From CAVWQV01 sp963757115 (lineage in GTDB: Bacteria > Pseudomonadota > Alphaproteobacteria > Acetobacterales > Acetobacteraceae), in contig CAVWQV010000007.1 of assembly GCA_963757115.1 (NCBI GenBank), positions 62,001 to 126,000 on the forward strand: a stretch of 64,000 nt of DNA, written 5' to 3'. Shown here piece after piece: positions 34,736 to 44,445 of the stretch. Under the pieces are notes generated by a model that searched no databases, was not told the DNA's origin, and saw only the letters and a list, made by a program, of their open reading frames with translations. Every line of letters starts with the position of its first letter. Position 1 is the first letter of the stretch. Both the position numbers and the translations under genes were made by a program.

Positions 34736-35473
34736 ATGGAGCAGTTCCGCGCGCATGGCCTCAGCCATCCAGGCACGGCGCGGGACCGCAACGAGGATGC
34801 GTTCGTCTCCCGCCCCGATCTCGGTCTGTGGGCAGTGGCCGACGGTGCGGGTGGCCACGATGCCGGCGACCTCGCTTCCGCCATGGTAACGGGCTCGCTG
34901 GACGCCATCCCAGACACGCTGAGTGCGGAGGAAACGCTCGCCGCCGTGCGGCAGCGGTTGGCGGACACGCACCGGGCGCTGCAGGAGTGCGCGGCGCAAA
35001 AGGAAGAGGGCGCGATCGTCGCCTCGACGGTGGTGGTGCTGATCGTCCGCCAGCAGCATTTTGCCTGCCTTTGGGCCGGCAACTCGCGTGCGTACCTGAT
35101 GCGTGACGGCGTGCTGCAGCGCGTCACTCGCGACCACAGCGTCGTGCAGGAGCTGATCGACGCCGGTGCGATCGAGGAGGGCAGTTCCGAGCAGCACCCG
35201 CGCGCCAACGTCATCACGCGTGCGGTCGGAGGAGGATCGACGGAGGAGTTTGAACTGGACAAGGTGACCGGAAGGCTGGCGACGGGCGACCGGTTTCTGC
35301 TGTGCAGCGACGGGCTTTCGAAGGTGCTGGATGATGGCACGCTGGAGCAGGTCCTGCGCGACGAGGCGCCCGAGCAGGCAAGCGCCCGTCTGCTGGAGGA
35401 GGCTCTGGCCCGCCAGGCCCGCGACAACGTTACGGCGTTGGTGATGGATGTGGTGGCTGACGGGCCTCTGTAG
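34736..35473 (+). CDS. pppA: PP2C-type protein phosphatase PppA/ImpN-associated
   Basis: A 245-residue PPM-family Ser/Thr phosphatase. Metal-binding motifs are present: RDRNEDAFV, WAVADGAGGHDAGDLAS, LLCSDGLSKVL and RDNVTALVM. It should reverse phosphorylation by the PpkA-type kinases and so restrain T6SS firing. A GGAGG sequence lies nine bases before ATG 34736; longer readings upstream are Arg/Pro-rich. It is the only plus-strand gene in this block and ends three bases from the tssM stop on the other strand. Confidence 0.93.
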   Translation: MEQFRAHGLSHPGTARDRNEDAFVSRPDLGLWAVADGAGGHDAGDLASAMVTGSLDAIPDTLSAEETLAAVRQRLADTHRALQECAAQKEEGAIVASTVVVLIVRQQHFACLWAGNSRAYLMRDGVLQRVTRDHSVVQELIDAGAIEEGSSEQHPRANVITRAVGGGSTEEFELDKVTGRLATGDRFLLCSDGLSKVLDDGTLEQVLRDEAPEQASARLLEEALARQARDNVTALVMDVVADGPL

Positions 35474-35476
35474 CCT

Positions 35477-38400
35477 CTACTGCACAGTCGGGCAGCGGAA
35501 CTCCTGCAGGGGCCCCGGCGCGAACGGGTTGACGATCGAGTCGGCGCGGACCTCGAAGACGGCCTCGCGCTCCCCTTGGCTGAAGGTGAGCGTGAAGCGT
35601 CCGGCGGGCCCGGTCCGCTTCATCCGCGCGCGACCAAGCAGGCGAAACATGGCCCAAGGTCCCGTTTCCTGAAGCGCGGCGCCGCTTGAGCCGGTGGGTC
35701 GAAAACGAGGCGAACGTTCTGCATCCGGTTCGGCCCCGGCCAGGTGATCTGCGCGGCGCGCGGCGGGCCGTGTGATCGCGACGACCGTGGTGCCGTCGAA
35801 GTCGAGCGTCGCCGTCTTGGCGCCGGCGTCAAGGCCGCCGGGTGTCATGTCGAAACGCACCGACGGCGCCGTGCTCCGCCGCCGGGAAAAAACATGTCGC
35901 GGATTGCGCTGCGCGCTGAAATTGCGTGAGGTCGCCAGGCGAAATCGGCGCTGCAGTCGCCATCGACCTGCTGCAATTGCCAGAGTTTGCCTGTGGTTAC
36001 GACAAAGGGGCGGAGCTGGGTGTTGAAGAAGCCGTCGAGCAGCCCGCCCGGCGCGAACAGCCGCGCGAAATCGTCAAGCGGACGTCGTTGGCCGAGCCGG
36101 GTACGAACGGATAGCGGCCGTTGACTGCCAGCGCGCAGAGCGGCCGGGCCGCCCGCGCCGTTATAGGCCTGCACGATCTGCTGCTTGGCGTTGCCGCCGC
36201 GCAAAGCCGTGCCCCCGGCCGCCATATCGAGGCAAGCCAGCGCGAAAGCGGCTGGGGGCTGGCGCTGCGCTTCGGCCCGCAGCGCGAGTGCGGGATCGTT
36301 GCCGGCGGGCGGCGCGGGCGCTCGCCGCCAAGCGGAGCGGCGGCGATCTTGGCCAGCTGTTGCTGCATCTCGTTGAATGATTTCAGCACCAGGTCGATCG
36401 GCGCGCCTGGGCCATTGCCCACGAAGTCGCGCAGCGGCTTGAAGTGGTCATCGACCTCGTGGCCCGGCGGCAGCGGCGCGGCTTGCCCGGGCTGCGGGGT
36501 CCGAACAAGGCGGCAAGACGCTCCGCATCGGGAGCCGGCTGGCTTGTTCCCGCCGCCGGCGGTCTGCGCCGGCGCCACGCCCGCCGGCGGAGCCGACAGC
36601 GTCACCTGACGCGCGATGGAGGCGAGCAGGTCGCGCATCGGCGACTGCGGCGAGGCTATGATGTAGAGGTCCTGCGCCGCCTGCGACAGGCTGCGCAGCG
36701 GGACGACATTGAGATCGTTGATCATCGCGTCCCAGGCGCGGATGTAGTCGGCCTCGTAGAGCGCTGATGACGTCACGCTCGACCGCTTGACATCTGCGGC
36801 CCGTGGGGATCGATCTCGGGCCGCTTGCCGAGGACCCAGCTCTCGGACGCGACGCTGGTTGGGCGGCGCACCAGGGACGGAAGCAGCACGCTGTGGAAGC
36901 CATCGACCGTAAGAAAGCCGGGGATGCCGTCGTCCATGGACTTCCCGGAGAGGCGCACGAAGACGCCGACACCGGCCGGGCCGAGCGCGTCGCGCGGCCG
37001 CCAGGGGGGCAGGGCCTGGGCGGCGGCGGAAAGCCGGATGCGCGGATAGACCCGTTGCGCCAGCGGCACGCGGCTGAACGTGCTGCGCGCCCTGGCGACG
37101 AGTTCGCCGTCGAGTGGCAGCGGCGGCAACGGCTCGGCGAGTAGGGCGTCGAGATGCCGCAGCAGCGCGGCGCGCATCGGCGCATAGGTTGCGCCTGGAT
37201 AGGTCGCCTGCCAGTCGAGCTGCATCCAGTCGTGCACGAGCCCTCGATCCAGCGGGCCCTGACCGCCCAGCATGAGGTAGACGCGCGTCGCCTCGTAGAG
37301 GAAATCGGGCTGGTTGAGCTTGCCCCGCATCTCCGCCTCCAGCCGCCAGATCAGCCGCGGCAGCAGGGCATAGTCGAGAGCGTGGCGGTAGACGTCGCGG
37401 GCCGCGGCGGCGAGCTTGGCGTCCTGCGACAGGCCGAAACCCCAGACTGTCAGCTCTGGTCCGGCTGGTCTGCGCCGTGGGGCAGCCCGCGCGCCCGATC
37501 GAGCAGCGGCACCAGTCGCGGCAGATCGGCATCGCCCACCGGGTCGAGGCGGCAAGCCGCGGGCGGTCTGTTCATACGCGTCGAGCGCTTGGCCGACCTC
37601 GGGAGATCTCGACGCGAGCGCTGCCCTGGCGAGCGGCCCAGAGCACCGCGCCGCTGAGCCCGACCGCCAGCACGATCGCTGCGTAGGCGCGGCGCGGACA
37701 GCAGCGCCGACGCGCCGCCCCGGGCGGCTCGGCGACCAGCATCGCCTCGCCGAAGATCACCTGGCGCAGCAGCTTGTGCCAGGAAGTAGCTGCGGCCCTT
37801 CTCCGGCCGCAAGCTCGGCAGCCGCTGCTGGTCGAGCCCGAAGGTTCGCGCGAGCGAGGCGGTGAGCTGGTCGATCGGCGTGCCCTCCTGCGTGCCCGAC
37901 GTGAGATAAACGCCGCGCAGAAAGGGTGCCCGGTCGAGCCTGGAACCGCCGAACGCGGCCTGGATAAAGGCCGCGAGCGGCTGTGCCAGACTGGCCACCT
38001 GGGCCGGAAACCCCGCAATCAGCGCGCGTCGGTCCGCGCCCCGCTCCTCCTGCAAGCGGTCGAGCAACTGCCCGTTCAGCCGGTCGACAAGGAGGCGGAA
38101 CTCGGCCTCGAACGCCGCGCCCGGGTTAGCCTCGCCGGCCCCGAGCGGAAACGTGGCGCCCCAGACCTGAGTGCGCCGCTCGCGGTCGAGGTCGGCGAAG
38201 AACTCGGTGAAGCCCGCCAGCAGGTCCGCCTTGGTGAAAAGCAGGTAAACCGGCACGCGCACACCGAGCCGCGTCTCGAGCTCGCTCACGCGGTGGCGGA
38301 TGGCGCGCGCGTGCGCCGCGCGTCGGCCTTCTCGGCGCGCGCGAGGTCGCTGATCGCGATGGCGACCAGCACGCCGTTGAGCGGCTGACGCGTGCGGGTG

Positions 38401-39005
38401 CGGCGAAGGAGATCGAGGAAGGTCTCCCAGCCGGCGCGGTCGACCTGCGTGTCGCTGTCCTGTGTGGTGTAGCGACCGGCGGTGTCGATCAGCACCGCCT
38501 CATCGGTGAACCACCAGTCACAGAGCCGCGTGCCGCCGATGCCGGCCACCGCGCCCTGCCCCATCTCCGCCGCCAGAGGGAAATGCAGCCCCGCGTTGAG
38601 CAGCGCCGTGCTCTTCCCGGCGCCCGGGGGACCGATGATGACATACCACGGTTGCTCATAAAGGTACCCACGTGTGCCTCGGGCGCGGCGGAGCAGCGTG
38701 AGCGCACTCGTGAGCCGCGCCCGCAGCGCTGCGACCTCTTCTGCCGTTCGCGATTGGCCCTCGACGTCGGACCCATCTGCGACGCCCTCGGCCAGAGCGG
38801 CGTCCCGCCGGTGTCGGCGCCGATCGATCAGCAGATTCGCGCCGACCCAGACGAGCAGCAATGCGACGACGATGGCGAGACGGGCAATTCCGCTTTCGAG
38901 CGGGGCGAGCAAAGGGCCGAACAGCCAAATCAAAGCCCCAAGCAGCGCAGTGCCCACGAAACTGAGCGACCAGCGTGACAGTAGCAGGTCGATTGCACGT
39001 CTCAT
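35477..39005 (-). pseudogene. tssM: T6SS membrane-complex protein TssM (IcmF/ImpL), about a dozen frame breaks
   Basis: Starting at ATG 39005, the first 235 residues read cleanly: two N-terminal membrane segments, then the Walker A WYVIIGPPGAGKSTALLNAG, VLIDTAGRYTTQD and FLDLLRRTRTRQPLNGVLVAI. Frame changes then occur near 38300, 37785, 37585, 37470, 36790, 36540, 36500, about 36230, 36140, 36085, 35940 and twice within 35650-35780. Each piece between breaks is good IcmF sequence, for example YLLFTKADLLAGFTEFFADL, LNGRYPF-like VNGRYPFVPGS, PLDDFARLFAPGGLLDGFFNTQLRPFV and the end NPFAPGPLQEFRCPTVQ. Restored length is near 1175 residues, normal for TssM. Either low-quality sequence or a decaying gene; a broken TssM would disable the system. 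Confidence 0.85.
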
Positions 39006-39132
39006 TGGGCCAGGCTTCGCTCCCCGCCATTGATCGGGCCCAATATAGCCTCCGGTTCTGAACTCGTAGTATAGAGAGTCGGCGCCGCTGCCATTTCGCT
39101 CGCGCCCGCGCGGGCGGTCGACGAGGGAGGCA

Positions 39133-39906
39133 ATGCCGCTCATTCCGTCACCCACCATATTGAGCACCGACGAGATGGGCCGTGTAGCGCCGCCGATCAT
39201 CGCGTCTGTGGGCCGCGGAGGACGGAACGACGCCAAGGACGTCTTCGTCATACAATCGCTGCTTAACAACCGGCTGCCGAGGCCGCATTCACCGGTGCCG
39301 ATAACGGGGCTTGCCGATCCCGGCACAACGCTCGCCATCGAGGCCTATCAAGCCGTCGTCATGAGCATGGTGCCACCGACCGGTCGGGTCGATCCGGGCA
39401 GCGCGACGTATTACTCACTCGCTTCGCGGCCGCTGGTGGAGCAACCAGCGCCTTCCGTGGGCCACTACGGCGTGCTGCCGCAGGACGTGATCGACGCGGC
39501 AATCGCCTCCCGCTTGCGTTGGCATGTGCCCGCCTCGGTGACGCTCGCGCAGTGGGTCGTGGAGAGCGCGTGGGGTATTTCGGTCCCGCCCGGCAGCAAC
39601 AATCCTTTCGGCATCAAGGCATTGCCTGGTGAGCCGGCGGTGGAAGCCCCGACTAGGGAGGTCGTCGACGGCTCGGAAGTGACGACGACCGCGGAGTTCC
39701 GCCGGTTCAACTCGCTCTCCGACGCATTCGAACAGCATGGACGGCTGCTCGCGACGGCGTCGCCCTATGGAGCAGCAATGAAGTTTACGGCCGATCCCGA
39801 CGCCTTCGCCGACGCGTTGACCGGCGTGTACGCCACCGACCCGGAGTACGGCTACACCCTCAAATGGGTGATCCAGTCATATGGTTTCGCGCGCTACGAT
39901 CATTGA
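39133..39906 (+). CDS. GH73-like peptidoglycan hydrolase, candidate T6SS effector
   Basis: A 257-residue protein without a signal peptide. Residues 30-100 look like a peptidoglycan-binding-type helical domain (DVFVIQSLLNNRL...ITGLADPGTTLAIEAYQ). Residues 115-255 match the glucosaminidase (GH73/FlgJ) fold: VTLAQWVVESAWG with catalytic Glu144, NNPFGIK, FRRFNSLSDAFEQHG and YATDPEYGYTLKWVI. Such enzymes cut the GlcNAc-MurNAc glycan chain. Lack of export signal and position divergent from tssM, 128 bases away, suggest a wall-degrading T6SS effector. The next gene could be unrelated; no obvious immunity gene is seen. Confidence 0.82.
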   Translation: MPLIPSPTILSTDEMGRVAPPIIASVGRGGRNDAKDVFVIQSLLNNRLPRPHSPVPITGLADPGTTLAIEAYQAVVMSMVPPTGRVDPGSATYYSLASRPLVEQPAPSVGHYGVLPQDVIDAAIASRLRWHVPASVTLAQWVVESAWGISVPPGSNNPFGIKALPGEPAVEAPTREVVDGSEVTTTAEFRRFNSLSDAFEQHGRLLATASPYGAAMKFTADPDAFADALTGVYATDPEYGYTLKWVIQSYGFARYDH

Positions 39907-39919
39907 ATGTGGGGCTCAA

Positions 39920-39938
39920 CCGGGACAAAACATCCCGG
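39920..39938 (+). terminator. weak hairpin after the GH73-like gene
   Basis: Stem CCGGGA / TCCCGG with a seven-base CAAAACA loop, 14 bases after the stop, followed by CCTTT only. It could act as a weak terminator; there is no full T-tract. Confidence 0.35.
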
Positions 39939-39992
39939 CCTTTCCGGTGAAGGCGTTGTGACCCAAGTTCGCGGTCCGCTTTCGTATTGAGG

Positions 39993-40475
39993 ATGTCCAT
40001 GCCTATCAACTGGCCGGAACGCTACGCGCCGGATCGCGTCGCAGCGCGCGTCCGCAATGAGATCACTGTCAATGCTCCACCTGCTGCGGTATGGGCTTGG
40101 CTGATCCGTGCCTCATCCTGGCCCGAGTGGTATCCCAACAGCAGCGCCGTTCGGATCGAAGGCGGCAAGCCGATACTGTCCCTTGATGCCCAATTCACTT
40201 GGCGAACGTTCGGTCTCTCGGTCAGCTCCACGGTCCGCGAGTTTGTGCCGGAAGAACGAATAGCCTGGGACGGAAGCGGCTTTCTGCTCGACGTCTACCA
40301 TGCGTGGCTGATCGAGACGCGTCCGGGCGGCTGTTGGGTACTGACCGAAGAAAACCAGAACGGACTAGCGGCCCGCGCCCAAGCGCTGCTCTTCCCCAAG
40401 CGCATGTACCGCGGCCATGAACTCTGGCTCAACCAACTCAAGGCGCAAGCAGAGGACAAGCCGATGCCGGTCTGA
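39993..40475 (+). CDS. SRPBCC (START/polyketide-cyclase fold) family protein
   Basis: A 160-residue protein of the SRPBCC ligand-binding fold. Seen: EITVNAPPAAVWAWLIRASSWPEWYPNSSAVRI, the typical first strand and helix, then ISLxAQFTWRTFG-like and FVPEERIAWDG with a C-terminal helix. The ligand is unknown. The start could be ATG 39993 or 39999. It follows the GH73-like gene on the same strand, but nothing in it suggests an immunity function (no signal peptide). Confidence 0.8.
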   Translation: MSMPINWPERYAPDRVAARVRNEITVNAPPAAVWAWLIRASSWPEWYPNSSAVRIEGGKPILSLDAQFTWRTFGLSVSSTVREFVPEERIAWDGSGFLLDVYHAWLIETRPGGCWVLTEENQNGLAARAQALLFPKRMYRGHELWLNQLKAQAEDKPMPV

Positions 40476-40578
40476 GCGGCCGAGCAGGGTAAAGTGCGGG
40501 GCCACAAGCTGGCCCACCGGCATGCCAAACGGTTGCCGCTATTGCCCCGCGAGTGCTTCCCTCCGGAATTGGACCATC

Positions 40579-41721
40579 TTAGTGCAAGTCCGGATCGACC
40601 TGGAACCGCCTGATCGCCTCCCGATCGACGTCGATCCCGAGGCCCGGTCCGGCCGGCACTTCCACCCAGCCATCGCGCTGCACAATCGGGGCCGTCACGA
40701 CCGCCATTCGCACCGGATGCTCGGAACAATCGAACTCCAGCAGTGGCTGGACCGGAAACAGACCGGGCGGATTGTCCGGCAGCACTGCAAGCAGGTGCAG
40801 CGACGCGGCGAGGCCGATAGCGGTTCCCCAAACGTGGGGATTGATCCGGACGCCGAAGGCAGTGGCCATATCGGCGATCTTCTTGCACTCCGACAATCCG
40901 CCCGCCGCGCAGACATCCGGTTGCAGGATGTCTATGGCCCGCTCCGCCACCAGTGCGCGGAAACCCCAGCGCGTGAACTCGGCCTCCCCGCCCGCGACCG
41001 GGATCGTCAGCCCCGCCTTCACTTGGCGGTAGCCGGCCAGATCCTCGGGCGGAACGGGTTCCTCGAACCAGGCTATGTCGAGGTCCTCGACCCCGCGGCC
41101 CACCCGGATCGCGGCGGGGGCGTCGTAGGCGTGGTTGGCGTCGATCATGATCGTCACGGCATCGCCGACCGCCGTGCGCACTGTGCGGCACAACCGGATG
41201 TCCTCATCCAGACCGAAGCCGAGTTTCAGCTTGATGCCGGTAAACCCTTCGGCGATCCGCTGATGCGCCTCCTCGACCAGATACCGCATCGGATCGCCGC
41301 TTCTCCGCCGGTAGAAGCCGGTCGCGTAGCACCGCACCCGCGAACGCAATGGGCCGCCCATCAGCCGGTGGACCGGCAACCCGAGATGGCGGGCCTTGAG
41401 GTCCCACAGCGCGATGTCGACCGCGCTCAGTGCCTCGATCGGCAGACCCTTCTGCCCGTGATCGCGCAGCATGTTGTAGAGCGCCTGCCAGATCGCCTCG
41501 GTCGCCAGCGCATCGGCGCCGATCAGCAGCGGCCGGTAGTGGCGCACGATCGCAGCGGTCAGCCGGGCCGGTCCGAACGCCTCGCCCCAGCCGCTGGTCC
41601 CGTCCTCGCCCACGATCTCGACCAGCATTGCGCCGCGCCGCTCGTACCACGCCTGGGAATAGGCGAACGGCTCCGTCAGCGGCGCATCGAGCACGTAGGT
41701 TTTGACATCGACGATTTTCAC
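40579..41721 (-). CDS. mandelate racemase / muconate lactonizing enzyme superfamily protein
   Basis: A 380-residue enolase-superfamily enzyme. The KxK base motif is TGIKLKLGFG (about 162-168); metal ligands are in IMIDANHAY (Asp), AWFEEPVPPED (Glu) and VAGGEAEF (Glu); a His sits in RINPHVWGTAIG. This set fits acid-sugar dehydratase or racemase members rather than muconate cycloisomerase. The substrate is not readable. GTG 41721 is preceded by GGGAGG on the minus strand. A single gene; its former regulator or transporter is not adjacent. Confidence 0.88.
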   Translation of the reverse strand: MKIVDVKTYVLDAPLTEPFAYSQAWYERRGAMLVEIVGEDGTSGWGEAFGPARLTAAIVRHYRPLLIGADALATEAIWQALYNMLRDHGQKGLPIEALSAVDIALWDLKARHLGLPVHRLMGGPLRSRVRCYATGFYRRRSGDPMRYLVEEAHQRIAEGFTGIKLKLGFGLDEDIRLCRTVRTAVGDAVTIMIDANHAYDAPAAIRVGRGVEDLDIAWFEEPVPPEDLAGYRQVKAGLTIPVAGGEAEFTRWGFRALVAERAIDILQPDVCAAGGLSECKKIADMATAFGVRINPHVWGTAIGLAASLHLLAVLPDNPPGLFPVQPLLEFDCSEHPVRMAVVTAPIVQRDGWVEVPAGPGLGIDVDREAIRRFQVDPDLH

Positions 41722-42005
41722 GTCCGCCTCCCTCGGGATTGGTTATCAGGCTGGCGCGACCCCCGCACGTAATGACCGGCGGCTGTGTCGCCGGGCATGA
41801 TTACCACGAGCGCCAGATCAGACAGCAAGGTCTGGAAAACCAGCGCGCCTGTCAGCAACAGCAGCCGCGGCAGCCTGATGATCAGCATTGATCCGGCCCA
41901 ACCCGGCCTTATGCTGCCTGCCCCATCGCCCAAGCCGCCTGGCGGGCTCTCGCTGCGCCGGGTCTGAAGCCTGTCGTCCCGTCCGCGGCACTCGAAAGGG
42001 ATCAA

Positions 42006-43298
42006 ATGCGAGCGGTGAACAAAGTCGCTCTCTTTACTAAGGAGTACCCTCCCTACGTCTACGGCGGCGCTGGCGTGCACGTGGAGTATCTCAGCCAAGC
42101 ACTCGCCAAGCGGATTGAGGTCGAGGTGCGGTGCTTCGGCGACCAGAACATCATTGACGCCAACCCGACGGTTTGTGGCTACGCCGAATGGCAGAGCGCG
42201 AAAGAGCACACCGACCCACGCTTTACCGGCGCCGTCGACGCGTTCGCCCGGTCACTAGGCATGGCCAAAGACCGGCTTGATGCCGATGTGGTGCACTGCC
42301 ACACTTGGTACACCGACATGGCCGGCGTGCTGGCGAGCAAGCTTTGGAACGTGCCGTACGTGCTCACCATCCACTCGCTCGAACCGCTCCGCCCTTGGAA
42401 GGTCGAGCAGCTCGGCAACGCCTACCACCTGAGTGCCTGGATGGAGCGCGTCGCCATCGAACAGGCCGATGCGATCATCGCGGTTTCGCGCGAAACCCGT
42501 CAGGACTTGCTGTCCCTGTTCAACGTCGATCCCGAACGCATCCACGTCATCCACAACGGTATTGACCCTACCGAATACCGGCCGGCGCAAGGGCGCGAGG
42601 CCCTGCTTCGCTACGGCATAGACGCGGAGCGGCCCTACCTCCTCTTCGTCGGCCGGATCACCAGGCAGAAGGGGATCATGCACCTGGTGAACGCGATCCC
42701 GGCGATCGACCCCGAGCTGCAAATCGTGCTCTGCGCCGGAGCACCCGACACCCCGGAGATCGCGCGAGAGATGGAAGAGGGGGTCGCCAGGGTAGCGGGG
42801 CAGCGGCAAACGGTGATTTGGGTCCGCGAGATGGTCGCTCGGCCGGATGTCATTCAGCTCTACACCCACGCTGCTATGTTCTGCTGCCCATCCGTCTACG
42901 AGCCTTTCGGCATCATCAATCTGGAAGCGATGGCCTGCGAGACCGCCGTGGTCGCCTCGGCAGTCGGCGGCATCCCGGAGGTTGTCGTCGAGGGCGAAAC
43001 CGGCCTTCTCGTCGATCCGAAGCTTCAGCCCGGCACGTTCGATCCGGCAGACCCGACCGCGTTCTCCGCGGCGCTGGCGGACGCCATCAACGGTCTCGCC
43101 CGCGACCCCGATTTTCGCCGTCGGCTCGGATTGAGCGGGCGCAAGCGAGCGGTTGCGCATTTCAGCTGGGACTCGATCGCACAGCGCACAATCGAACTCT
43201 ACAGTTCGCTTCACGATCGCCCCCGAGGCAGTACGGCGGCATTGCAAACTAAGGCCGGAAGGAGGGACGACGGCCTAGCCCGCACAGGCCGCGATTAG
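42006..43298 (+). CDS. glycosyltransferase 4, actinobacterial-type glycogen synthase / GlgM-like
   Basis: A 430-residue GT-B glycosyltransferase. The N-terminus VALFTKEYPPYVYGGAGVHVEYLSQALAKR, ADVVHCHTWYTDMAG, VLTIHSLEPLRPWK, VSRETRQDLL, VHVIHNGID-like IHVIHNGIDPTEYRP, LLFVGRITRQKGIMHL and CPSVYEPFGIINLEAMAC match the glycogen synthase / maltose-1-phosphate synthase type common in Actinobacteria. It uses ADP- or UDP-glucose to extend alpha-glucans or make maltose-1-phosphate. No other glycogen gene is near. ATG 42006 is the natural start. Confidence 0.87.
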   Translation: MRAVNKVALFTKEYPPYVYGGAGVHVEYLSQALAKRIEVEVRCFGDQNIIDANPTVCGYAEWQSAKEHTDPRFTGAVDAFARSLGMAKDRLDADVVHCHTWYTDMAGVLASKLWNVPYVLTIHSLEPLRPWKVEQLGNAYHLSAWMERVAIEQADAIIAVSRETRQDLLSLFNVDPERIHVIHNGIDPTEYRPAQGREALLRYGIDAERPYLLFVGRITRQKGIMHLVNAIPAIDPELQIVLCAGAPDTPEIAREMEEGVARVAGQRQTVIWVREMVARPDVIQLYTHAAMFCCPSVYEPFGIINLEAMACETAVVASAVGGIPEVVVEGETGLLVDPKLQPGTFDPADPTAFSAALADAINGLARDPDFRRRLGLSGRKRAVAHFSWDSIAQRTIELYSSLHDRPRGSTAALQTKAGRRDDGLARTGRD

Positions 43299-43317
43299 TT
43301 CGACCGCCAAGTCGGAC

Positions 43318-44223
43318 ATGATGACGGGAGAAAGTGTGAACAGCCTGGATCTCCGAGTTTTCGAGGCAGTTGCACGGCTAGGCGGTATGAACCGCGCTGC
43401 CGCCGAACTGAACACGGTGCAGTCCAACGTCACTGCACGTATCCGTGCCTTGGAGGACGGGTTGGGGACGCCGCTCTTTCAGCGCCACGCAGGCGGAGTG
43501 TCGCTGACGCCCGCGGGCAGCCGCCTGCTGCCCTACGCGACCCGGATGCTGCACCTGCTTGCAGACGCCCGCCGGGCGGCCCGCGACGACGGCGCTCCGG
43601 CGGGACCGCTCGTGCTGGGAACGCTGGAAACCACGGCCGCCCTGCGCTTGTCTCCTTTGCTGTCCGCCTACGCGGTTGCTCACCCAGAAGTGGACCTGAC
43701 ACTTCGTACCGGCACCACGTGCGAGCTCATCGAGCACGTCCTGGAGCGCCGCCTGGAAGGCGCCTTTGTGTGCGGCCCGGTCCAGCACCCGGACCTGAAT
43801 GCCGAGGTGGTGTTCCGCGAGGAGCTGGCTGTCCTCACGGCACCGGACGTTCCAAGCCTCGACGCGTTGGCGTGCAAAGGGGATCTCCGCATCGTCGTGC
43901 TGCGCGCTGGTTGCTCCTACCGTCTGCGACTGGAGGCCTTGTTGGCTCGGCGCGGGATGGTTGGCCTGCGCCTGCTGGAGTTCGGGACGATCGACGCTAT
44001 TTTAGCCTGTGTGGGTGCGGAACTCGGCATCACCCTCCTGCCCCGGGCGTTGCTCGAGGGCGCACACCGGAGCGGACGAGCCGCCGCCCATGCTTTACCG
44101 CCCGAGGACGCGCAGGTGGAAACCGTATTCGTGCGCCGACACGACGCCTACAGCTCTAGCGCGTTGGCTGCCTTTCTCGACCTCGTGCGCCCGGCATGGG
44201 CCAAAACGCCCGTGGCTGCCTAG
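43318..44223 (+). CDS. LysR-family transcriptional regulator
   Basis: A 301-residue LTTR. The winged helix-turn-helix lies at about 8-66 (LRVFEAVARLGGMNRAAAELNTVQSNVTARIRALEDGLGTPLFQRHAGGVSLTPAG). The effector domain follows (GPLVLGTLETTAALRLSPLLSAY, VDLTLRTGTTCELIEHVLE). ATG 43318 is used; a GTG at 43336 with a better-placed ribosome binding site is an alternative. Targets are unknown; the monooxygenase downstream, on the same strand, is a candidate. Confidence 0.92.
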   Translation: MMTGESVNSLDLRVFEAVARLGGMNRAAAELNTVQSNVTARIRALEDGLGTPLFQRHAGGVSLTPAGSRLLPYATRMLHLLADARRAARDDGAPAGPLVLGTLETTAALRLSPLLSAYAVAHPEVDLTLRTGTTCELIEHVLERRLEGAFVCGPVQHPDLNAEVVFREELAVLTAPDVPSLDALACKGDLRIVVLRAGCSYRLRLEALLARRGMVGLRLLEFGTIDAILACVGAELGITLLPRALLEGAHRSGRAAAHALPPEDAQVETVFVRRHDAYSSSALAAFLDLVRPAWAKTPVAA

Positions 44224-44445
44224 CCAATCGTCCTTCACGCGCAGGAACGTTGGCGGCCCCAGTTTTGCGGGCCTGAGCAGCCTGCGAATCTCCGGGACCC
44301 GTCCATAATACGCCGGCTCATCGAAATCATCGCCGACCCGGGTCTTGCGTTCGGTGGAGCGGGCGAGAGGTTGCCCAGATAGCGGCGTCGGTTCACGCTG
44401 CTCCCCTCCGCCATCGCATACGGCCGAACCGGCCTGGAGCCAGCC

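Noticed and set aside
39993..40475. Immunity protein for the GH73-like effector
   Set aside because: The product is an SRPBCC-fold protein without signal peptide or lipobox, so it is not placed to protect the periplasm.
41722..42005. Small gene or regulatory RNA before the glycogen synthase gene
   Set aside because: No frame with a plausible start and composition, and no stable hairpin with a T-tract.
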